Assembly: GCA_030592225.1 (NCBI GenBank)
Contig: JAUVJT010000155.1
Location: forward strand, 1-5,356
DNA length: 5,356 bases
Source: Candidatus Stahliibacteriota bacterium
GTDB lineage: Bacteria; Hydrothermota; Tepidihabitantia; B3-TA06
Direction: 5' to 3'
Numbering within the stretch: the stretch's first letter is position 1; each line of letters starts with the position of its first letter. Below are positions 1 to 4,709 of the stretch, one piece after another. Under the pieces are notes generated by a model, which searched no databases, was not told the origin of the DNA, and saw nothing but the letters and a program-made list of their open reading frames with translations. The translations under genes were made by a program, and so were the position numbers.

Positions 1-118
1 ATGAGGATGTCCTCCATGCTATCCTGTATCCGAGCGGTCTTCTTTAATCTGTGTCATCTGCGAATTAGTTACGTCCTGCGACATCACTATACCATAGGGG
101 CGAGGTTTCAGGAGGTGG
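1..118. other. Non-coding leader with degenerate repeat-like sequence
   Basis: No gene can be supported here. One + strand frame is open from the window edge to a TAG at 172-174, but the translation resembles no known family and runs straight into the palindromic repeat, so I treat it as chance. The stretch at about 18-65 contains CTATCCTGTATCC followed by AATCTGTGTCATCTGCG. This phrasing resembles short interspersed sequences that recur in many environmental bacterial genomes, so the stretch may be the remnant of a dispersed repeat; that is from memory and not tested. The AGGAGG at 110-115 has no plausible gene after it. Confidence 0.3.
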
Positions 119-215
119 TGTGTTACGGGGGTGTTATGTCCTTAAAAACCAGGAACGCATGTTCCTGGATATAGTGAAAATGCCCCGAAGGGGTACGAGG
201 TGTGCTAACGGGGGT
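119..215 (-). repeat. Palindromic interspersed repeat, copy 1 (intergenic, upstream of pepA)
   Basis: Read on the minus strand, 129-197 matches the insertion inside mnmA (2872-2938). The first arm of 24 nt differs at one position, and the last arm of 15 nt (AAGGACATAACACCC) is identical. Between them lies a hairpin with a perfect 8-bp stem, CCAGGAAC/GTTCCTGG at 149-156 and 161-168 with loop GCAT. A second small hairpin, CCCC-GAA-GGGG, lies at 183-193. Outside the core, both ends carry imperfect copies of the TAACACCCG-type motif (read as GTGTTACGGGGG at 119-130 and CTAACGGGGGT at 205-215), as in the mnmA copy. The element ends directly at the pepA -35 box. Assigned to the minus strand relative to the mnmA copy. 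Confidence 0.75.
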
Positions 216-243
216 TTGACATCAGTTGAACCATGCCTATACT
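216..243 (+). promoter_or_regulatory. Sigma70-type promoter of pepA
   Basis: TTGACA (216-221) is a perfect -35 box. A 16-nt spacer separates it from TATACT (238-243), which matches five of six -10 consensus bases. Transcription would start near 250, giving a leader of about 24 nt that contains the pepA ribosome binding site. The -35 box begins one base after the palindromic repeat ends. No operator is evident. Confidence 0.75.
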
Positions 244-260
244 CATTAGAAAATTAATCC

Positions 261-265
261 AGGAG
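261..265 (+). promoter_or_regulatory. Ribosome binding site of pepA
   Basis: AGGAG lies 8 nt before the ATG at 274, an ideal spacing, and fixes the pepA start. It is the only strong Shine-Dalgarno sequence before any gene in this window. Confidence 0.8.
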
Positions 266-273
266 AATAATAC

Positions 274-1776
274 ATGAAGGTCGAAGTCATCCAGGGAGAC
301 GTGGCGAGATTTAAAACATCTCTCCTAATCGTGAATCTATTTGAAAGCGTTAAAAAACCTGGCGGTGCTACCGGCGCGGTGGACAAGGCGCTCGATGGCG
401 CGATTACCCAAGCGATTGAATCAGGCGAGATAAAAGGCAAGCTGGGCGAGATACTGCTCATCCATAGCTTCAGGAAGATACCAGCAGAGCGGGTGCTGGT
501 GGTTGGGCTTGGTGAAGCTGATAAATTCGGCGCTGAACAGGCGCGTCGGGCTTCGGCTGCTGCTGTCTGGACGGCGGAGAAGCTCTCCGTTAAAGAGATG
601 GCGAGCATCGTGCACGGTGCAGGCATCGGAGGCATGGAGGCTGCGGCGGCAGCGGAAGCCACCGCTCTTGGATTTCTGCTCGCGGCATATCGGTTCGATA
701 AATATAAATCAGCCAAGGAGCAATCAAAACCGCTCGTCGAGAATCTTACTATCCTGGAGTTCGACAAGGCAAAGCTTGAGGTATTAAAATCCGGTATTGC
801 CCGGGCCGAAGCCGTTGCATGGGCGCAGAACCTTGCCCGCGACCTCATAAACGAACCCAGCAACGTGATGACTCCGATTGAATTTGCAGCTCGGGTCGAG
901 GCTGGGGCAAAGGAAGCCGGCCTCGAGGTCGAGGTGTACGACGAGCAATGGATTCAGAAAAAGAACATGATGCTTTTGTGGGGTGTTGCCAAGGGAAGCG
1001 AGCATCCGCCGCGTTTGATAGTTCTACGTCACCAGGGCGGGGCCAAGGATGATCCCTGGCTGGGCATCATCGGCAAGGGCGTGATGTTCGATTCGGGCGG
1101 CATTTCCATAAAACCTTCCAACGGGATGGAAGCGATGAAGGGTGACATGGGGGGCGGCGCTGCTGCGGCAGGAGCGTTTCTGGCCGCTGCCAAACTGGGA
1201 GTCAAGCGCAATATCCTCGGCATCATCCCCGCAGTCGTAAACTCACCGGGAGGACGCGCCCAGAACCCGGGCGACATCATTCAGAGCTTTGATGGACCTT
1301 CCGTGGAGATAATTTCCACCGATGCCGAGGGCAGGCTTATCATGGCTGACGCACTCTCCTATGCTCGCGAACTGGGAGCCTCCTATCTTATTGATATAGC
1401 TACGCTTACCGGCGCGTGCGTGGTTGCTCTGGGCAGCAAGGTCGCGGCACTTTTCTCCACTGACGAGCGGATGCAGAAACTTTTCATGGACAACGTCGCG
1501 CAGACCGGGGAGAAGCTGTGGCCCATGCCTCTGTTTGAGGAGTACGGCGAGCTTCTGAAGAGCACCGCAGCCCAGATAAAGAACAGCGGAGGCAGACCGG
1601 CAGGCTCCATCACCGCGGCAAAGTTTCTTGAGCGCTTCACCGATAAAAAGCCCTGGTGCCACATTGACATCGCGGCCAAGGAGTCAACTAAAAAACCTTA
1701 CTCCTGCTATCGTAGGGGCGCCACCGGGTTTGGAGTACGGACGCTGTTACGGTTCGTTGAGCGTTGGGAGGTTTGA
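274..1776 (+). CDS. pepA: Leucyl aminopeptidase (M17 family), PepA
   Basis: This 500-residue protein is a cytosolic, two-metal leucyl aminopeptidase that removes N-terminal residues from peptides; the family normally works as a hexamer. Its length is typical. Residues 1-150 form the family's variable N-terminal domain (VVGLGEADKF at 76-85 is a typical motif), and the C-terminal half is the catalytic domain. All active-site positions known from bovine LAP have a counterpart: metal ligands K268, D273, D291, D350 and E352, and catalytic K280 and R354. The signature reads STDAEGRL (348-355), with Ser where Asn is usual. The tail HIDIAAKE...GATGFGVR is also typical. The start is set by an AGGAG box and a strong promoter. 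Some family members also bind DNA (E. coli PepA in Xer recombination); nothing here shows that. The gene appears intact. It is followed by a transposase remnant, and its stop codon lies 32 nt before that unit's left hairpin. Confidence 0.95.
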   Translation: MKVEVIQGDVARFKTSLLIVNLFESVKKPGGATGAVDKALDGAITQAIESGEIKGKLGEILLIHSFRKIPAERVLVVGLGEADKFGAEQARRASAAAVWTAEKLSVKEMASIVHGAGIGGMEAAAAAEATALGFLLAAYRFDKYKSAKEQSKPLVENLTILEFDKAKLEVLKSGIARAEAVAWAQNLARDLINEPSNVMTPIEFAARVEAGAKEAGLEVEVYDEQWIQKKNMMLLWGVAKGSEHPPRLIVLRHQGGAKDDPWLGIIGKGVMFDSGGISIKPSNGMEAMKGDMGGGAAAAGAFLAAAKLGVKRNILGIIPAVVNSPGGRAQNPGDIIQSFDGPSVEIISTDAEGRLIMADALSYARELGASYLIDIATLTGACVVALGSKVAALFSTDERMQKLFMDNVAQTGEKLWPMPLFEEYGELLKSTAAQIKNSGGRPAGSITAAKFLERFTDKKPWCHIDIAAKESTKKPYSCYRRGATGFGVRTLLRFVERWEV

Positions 1777-1808
1777 CCTTTAATCTTGTGTCAAATAAGA
1801 AGGATTTA

Positions 1809-1839
1809 TGGAGTGCAACAACACGGTTGTTGCACTCCA
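1809..1839. repeat. Perfect 14-bp hairpin, left end of the transposase unit
   Basis: The arm TGGAGTGCAACAAC (1809-1822) is the exact reverse complement of 1826-1839, with the three-base loop ACG between. It ends 8 nt before the transposase ATG. No T-run follows on either strand, so it is a poor intrinsic terminator for pepA. Its partial copy after the gene supports a role as a REP-like recognition hairpin. In RNA it could also shield the transposase start from readthrough translation. Confidence 0.8.
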
Positions 1840-1847
1840 AAGAAGCA

Positions 1848-2400
1848 ATGAGCGATGATTTAATTTGCAAACAGTACAGGCATAATCCACCACATTTGTA
1901 TGTTCAAAGTGCGAAATACTTTGTTACCGCGTCCACTTATCTAAAAAAGCCTTTTCTAAGTTCTCAACAGAGCAAACCTCGCCTCCTGAAATCTATAATC
2001 CGAGCATGCAATAAATACAGCTGGTTGTTGGAAGATTGGGTTATACTCAATAATCACTACCATTTGATGCTGCAAGCGCCGGAAGACGCTGCAAATCTAT
2101 CGAAAATGATCACTGAGATCCACAGATTCGTAGCTCTCTGGATAAAGAAATGTGGTGGAGGCAAAGTCAGCAAAAAGAATCTTCTGGAATTACTGGGATA
2201 CTTGCATTACTTATGAAAGGTCTTACTTTGCAAGATTAAACTACATCTACTTCAATCCTGTGAAACATGGATACGTAGAAGTTCCCGAATCCTACCCTTT
2301 TGGAAGTTACTATTACAGGATGCAGAACGAGGAGAAGCATCTGGAAAGATTGAAAAAAGACTATCCTTGGGATAAAGTAAAGGTAAAGGATGATTTTTAA
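1848..2400 (+). pseudogene. REP-associated (Y1/HUH) tyrosine transposase, frameshifted
   Basis: The gene would encode a single-strand DNA transposase of about 183 residues, the usual size for a RAYT. The first part, read from ATG 1848, has the family's N-terminal HNPPHLY...YFVTASTY pattern and the metal-binding HUH motif as H70-Y71-H72 in NNHYHLM. This frame stops at 2216. The second part lies one base over, up to the TAA at 2398-2400, and carries FWNYWDTCITYERSYFARLNY, NPVKHGYVE and the terminal KVKVKDDF. The candidate catalytic tyrosine is the codon at 2242-2244 (or 2248-2250). The switch must occur between about 2148 and 2180, near the A-runs there. It needs a +1 change, so ordinary -1 slippage on AAAAAG does not rescue it. 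The gene is probably inactivated by a one-base indel, although a sequencing error is possible. ATG 1848 was chosen because upstream in-frame codons read through the hairpin and the family homology starts just after it. Confidence 0.8.
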
Positions 2401-2403
2401 TTC

Positions 2404-2468
2404 ATGGAGTGTAACGAGCGCCTCGTTGCAAGGCAACAACACGGTGTTACAGGGTTGTTGTAGTTCCA
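2404..2468. repeat. Compound palindrome, right end of the transposase unit
   Basis: This end resembles the left hairpin but is longer and degraded. It contains several nested stems: AACGAG/CTCGTT (2413-2418 and 2422-2427, loop CGC), GTTGC/GCAAC (2425-2429 and 2433-2437), TGTAAC/GTTACA (2410-2415 and 2446-2451) and CAACAAC/GTTGTTG (2434-2440 and 2454-2460). These stems overlap and are mutually exclusive in part, so more than one fold is possible. It ends 8 nt before the mnmA start and therefore forms most of that gene's leader. Confidence 0.6.
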
Positions 2469-2475
2469 AAAGAAT

Positions 2476-3600
2476 ATGATGATGGCATCTCCTAAAGTCT
2501 TAGTAGGGATGAGCGGGGGCGTGGATTCCTCTGTCGCCGCGTATCTTCTCAAGCAGCAAGGTTTCGACGTTCACGGCTTTAGTCTTAAAATGTGGGATGA
2601 GGACGGGCGGTGCTGCTCGCGCGAGGATATCGAGGCAGCAATCGCCGTATCCCGCAAGATAGGCATTCCCCACACCATAATTGACATCCGCGCCGAATTC
2701 AGGCAAGAAGTAGTTGAATACTTCCTCAGTGAGTATCGCAATGGCCGTACCCCCAATCCTTGCGCGGTGTGCAACCAGCGTATCCGTTTTGGCTCGTTCT
2801 GGGAGCAGGTGGATGATTTTGGTGCCGATTACCTCTCCACTGGCCACTACACCCGTAACACCCGTAACACCCGTACCCCTTCGGGGCATTCTCACGATAA
2901 GCCGGAGCATACGCTCCGGTCACAAGGACATAACACCCGTATCATCGAGGAATCCGGAGAGTTTTTGCTCTCACGCGCTCAAGACAATAAAAAGACTCAG
3001 GAGTATTTCCTTTCCCTGATCTCCAAAGAACGTCTGGCCCGCATCATATTCCCGTTGGGGGATTTAATCAAGGACGAAGTGCGGAGAATCGCAAAGGACA
3101 ACGACTTGCCCTGCATCCACCGGGAGAGCCAGGATGTATGTTTTATTCCCGACGGCGACACCCACTCCTTCCTTTGCAAGCATCTGGGACAGAGGCCGGG
3201 TGATATTGTTGACCTTTCCGGCAAGGTTCTGGGCCGGCATCGGGGGCTGTGGTGCCACACCATTGGTCAGCGCAAGGGCCTGGGTATTGCCGCCCCGCAA
3301 CCCCTGTTCGTTATCTCACTGGACATAGAGAACAACCGCATCATCGTTGGCCCGCGCTCCGCGCTTGCCGGTGATAGCTTCCGTCTGACTCAAATCAACC
3401 GGTTTACCGATCGCGACCTCTCCGGTCTTCCCTTAACCTGCAAGATACGCTACGCCACCCCGGAAGTCCCCTGTTGCCTTGATGGCGATGAGGTCACCCT
3501 CAATCATCCGGTTGACGCCATCACCCCGGGCCAGCTCGGGGTAATCTACTGGGGGGACAAGGTGGTTTTGGCGGGTTTCATCGCTACCCAACTCGTTTGA
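2476..3600 (+). CDS. mnmA: tRNA-specific 2-thiouridylase MnmA with an in-frame repeat-derived insertion
   Basis: MnmA uses ATP and a relayed persulfide sulfur to make 2-thiouridine at the wobble position (U34) of Lys, Glu and Gln tRNAs in the cytoplasm. The protein has 374 residues. The PP-loop SGGVDSS lies at 13-19. The catalytic pair aligning with E. coli Cys102 and Cys199 is C99 (NPCAVCN) and C222 (SQDVCFIPDGD). HTIGQRKGLGI at 261-271 marks the central domain, and the beta-barrel end (GVIYWGDKVVLAGF) is complete. Residues 128-155 are extra: they are encoded by an 84-bp repeat between the GHYTR motif and IIEESGEFLLSRAQD, a junction that is continuous in relatives. Without them the length would be 346. 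Three ATGs occur in tandem at 2476, 2479 and 2482; I give the first, but any may be used, as no Shine-Dalgarno sequence precedes them. The leader is the right palindrome of the transposase unit. No clear promoter was found, so readthrough from pepA is possible. Confidence 0.93.
   Translation: MMMASPKVLVGMSGGVDSSVAAYLLKQQGFDVHGFSLKMWDEDGRCCSREDIEAAIAVSRKIGIPHTIIDIRAEFRQEVVEYFLSEYRNGRTPNPCAVCNQRIRFGSFWEQVDDFGADYLSTGHYTRNTRNTRTPSGHSHDKPEHTLRSQGHNTRIIEESGEFLLSRAQDNKKTQEYFLSLISKERLARIIFPLGDLIKDEVRRIAKDNDLPCIHRESQDVCFIPDGDTHSFLCKHLGQRPGDIVDLSGKVLGRHRGLWCHTIGQRKGLGIAAPQPLFVISLDIENNRIIVGPRSALAGDSFRLTQINRFTDRDLSGLPLTCKIRYATPEVPCCLDGDEVTLNHPVDAITPGQLGVIYWGDKVVLAGFIATQLV
2849..2941 (+). repeat. Palindromic interspersed repeat, copy 2 (translated within mnmA)
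   Basis: Three tandem copies of ACACCCGTA (2849-2857, 2858-2866, 2867-2875) lead into a core that matches the reverse complement of copy 1 upstream of pepA (core 2872-2938 against 197-129). A fourth ACACCCGTA closes it at 2933-2941. The core holds CCCC-TTC-GGGG (2876-2886) and a perfect 7-bp stem CCGGAGC/GCTCCGG (2902-2908 and 2913-2919, loop ATAC). Deleting one 84-bp unit (2858-2941) restores an ordinary MnmA reading, HYTR followed by IIEE, in frame. The 28 added residues (N128-R155) are polar and rich in Arg, His, Thr and Asn, fitting a surface loop. The ACACCCGTA motifs resemble a target duplication, but copy 1 has similar ends, so they may belong to the element. Confidence 0.85.
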
Positions 3601-3624
3601 CAATCCATTTTTTAATACTATAGT
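3597..3624 (+). promoter_or_regulatory. Promoter of the LRR lipoprotein gene (likely leaderless)
   Basis: TTGACA (3597-3602) overlaps the mnmA stop codon. A 16-nt spacer separates it from TATAGT (3619-3624), the same geometry as the pepA promoter. The expected transcription start, about 7 nt after the -10 box, falls on or beside the A of ATG 3631. An AGGA at 3626-3629 is only 1 nt from the ATG, too close to act as a ribosome binding site. Confidence 0.65.
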
Positions 3625-3630
3625 CAGGAT

Positions 3631-4623
3631 ATGAAAGTAAGTCGTTGGGTATCTTTAATATTCTTAGGATTCATCCTTTTTTCGAGCATCTCCTGTAGCG
3701 AGCGGAAAACAAAACCTCTGCGGAGAAAAGTTGTAGCCATCGGGCGCAAGGTTGATTACTGGTTAAGAGGGAGGAGAAATATTATTGAAATTGATCCAGA
3801 TACCATGCAACCAGGGCAGATGGCACATGTGAAAGAGTTGAATATAGACTATCCTTGGCAAGGAGAAAGAAAATTAAGATGCGTTGTAAGAGGAAAGGAA
3901 ATATTAAAATATAGAATAAACGGTAAGTTAATTGGGCTTATCATCAATAGTGACAAATACAGAATTCCAAAACCACATCAGATACTTTTTCTTAGCAGTA
4001 GTTACAGGCCTGAAGATTTAGAGCTGTGTCATAATCTGGTTTCAGTTTTTTTTGATTATGCTATATCTGATTTAGATTTGGAAGATATTGAACAAGCGAA
4101 AAATCTACGTGTCTTATATATCCAAGGCGCTCATATATCAGAGCATGGGTACGAAATCATCAGCGGTTTTAAGAAAATTGAGGTTTTGTACCTGATGACC
4201 AATACACTTGGAGGGACATGGGATGAAAAGGCAAAGGTTATTTCTACTTTGAGAAATCTGAAGGAGTTACACCTGACTACAGATGCTTCCGATACAGGTA
4301 TCCAGTATCTTGGAAATCTTAAGAACCTGGAAAGAATAGAGCTCTGTGGAGGTAAATATTCCGGGAAAGGTTTTGAGAATTGGCAGGACTGTAAGAAGTT
4401 GAGGAATGTAACGCTTCTATATTCGCAAGTTACAGACGAAGGTCTCAAATACATATGCGAGCTTGAAGGTTTGACCGATTTGTGGGTTGAGAGTGACTCG
4501 TTCACAGATGCAGGTTTACGACATGTCAAAAATCTACGTAACTTAACAAGTATAGCTGTAGATGGAGATCAGCTAAGTGATGAGGGGATTGTTTATTTAT
4601 ACGAAACCTACCGAACAAGATAG
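3631..4623 (+). CDS. Leucine-rich-repeat lipoprotein, function unknown
   Basis: The 330-residue protein starts with a lipoprotein signal: basic MKVSR, a hydrophobic stretch W6-F17, then SSISC with C22 as the likely lipidated cysteine. Ser at -3 is not the classic lipobox residue. It is therefore probably anchored in a membrane outside the cytoplasm. Residues 23-130 are basic and then mixed, and match nothing I recognise. From about 135 to the end there are roughly eight leucine-rich repeats of about 24 residues (starting near 135, 158, 182, 209, 232, 256, 280 and 304). The later ones follow the pattern NL..L.V....(V/F/L)(T/S)D.G(L/I).(Y/H)(I/V). The unit near 182 is a few residues longer. This is the single-helix LRR type often seen in planctomycetes and other environmental bacteria; such surfaces usually bind protein. 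No C-terminal cap is visible. The gene is clearly richer in A/T than pepA or mnmA, suggesting a different history. It appears to be its own transcription unit. Confidence 0.8.
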   Translation: MKVSRWVSLIFLGFILFSSISCSERKTKPLRRKVVAIGRKVDYWLRGRRNIIEIDPDTMQPGQMAHVKELNIDYPWQGERKLRCVVRGKEILKYRINGKLIGLIINSDKYRIPKPHQILFLSSSYRPEDLELCHNLVSVFFDYAISDLDLEDIEQAKNLRVLYIQGAHISEHGYEIISGFKKIEVLYLMTNTLGGTWDEKAKVISTLRNLKELHLTTDASDTGIQYLGNLKNLERIELCGGKYSGKGFENWQDCKKLRNVTLLYSQVTDEGLKYICELEGLTDLWVESDSFTDAGLRHVKNLRNLTSIAVDGDQLSDEGIVYLYETYRTR

Positions 4624-4630
4624 GTTTTTA
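4604..4630 (+). terminator. Possible intrinsic terminator after the LRR lipoprotein gene
   Basis: AAACCTA (4604-4610) pairs perfectly with TAGGTTT (4621-4627), with a 10-nt loop, and the stem runs into TTTTTA. The stem includes the stop codon region. It is A/T-rich with a long loop, so it would be weak, but its place between the lipoprotein gene and the pheT promoter is sensible. Confidence 0.35.
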
Positions 4631-4675
4631 TTCCTGCGGTGTTTAATCGTGACTTCATATAAAACCTGAGTCATC

Positions 4676-4704
4676 TTGACATCCTAGCCAATTCCAAGTA
4701 AGCT
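4676..4704 (+). promoter_or_regulatory. Candidate promoter of pheT
   Basis: A perfect TTGACA (4676-4681) lies 34 nt before the pheT ATG, exactly the distance seen at the lipoprotein gene. The best -10 at a 17-nt spacer is TAAGCT (4699-4704), matching only three of six bases, though it keeps the first two bases and the final T. If used, transcription would begin at or next to the ATG. An alternative -10, TATAAA at 4658-4663, lacks a good -35. Confidence 0.4.
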
Positions 4705-4709
4705 TAAGT

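Larger units (their letters stand above)
1809..2468 (+). mobile_element. REP/RAYT-like unit: broken Y1 transposase flanked by palindromes
   Basis: A single-domain Y1 transposase gene sits between two related palindromic ends. Both ends begin ATGGAGTG (from 1808 and 2404), share the 12-mer GCAACAACACGG (1815-1826 and 2433-2444), and finish with a TTGTTG run and CCAAA-type sequence (to 1840 and 2470). The organisation matches REP-associated tyrosine transposases (RAYTs), which lie singly between REP palindromes, more than a full IS200/IS605 element with an accessory tnpB. No target duplication is visible, which is expected for this family. The unit fills the whole gap between pepA and mnmA. Exact boundaries are inferred from the palindromes. 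Confidence 0.65.

Noticed and set aside
1..174. Open + strand frame from the window edge ending in TAG at 172-174
   Set aside because: The translation resembles no protein and its last third is encoded by the palindromic repeat; it contains repeat-like DNA rather than a gene end.
246..863. A 205-codon open frame on the minus strand opposite the 5' part of pepA
   Set aside because: It lies fully opposite a gene with complete M17 active-site motifs, has no recognisable domain, and has low-complexity Ala/Ser-rich sequence typical of an antisense shadow of Ala-rich coding DNA.
1809..1839. The 14-bp hairpin as an intrinsic terminator for pepA
   Set aside because: No T-run follows on either strand, and the same outer sequence recurs after the transposase, which points to a transposon end.
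2166..2176. AAAAAG in the transposase as a programmed -1 frameshift site
   Set aside because: Joining the two halves requires a +1 change; a -1 slip would enter the wrong frame.
2441..2454. ACGGTGTTACAGGG in the right palindrome as a third copy of the mnmA/pepA repeat end
   Set aside because: The likeness to GTGTTACGGG is short and lacks the conserved arms and hairpin, so it could be chance.
2849..2941. Tandem ACACCCGTA units as a CRISPR array
   Set aside because: The units are 9 bp and contiguous, with only one distant extra copy, and lie within a coding gene with no spacer pattern.
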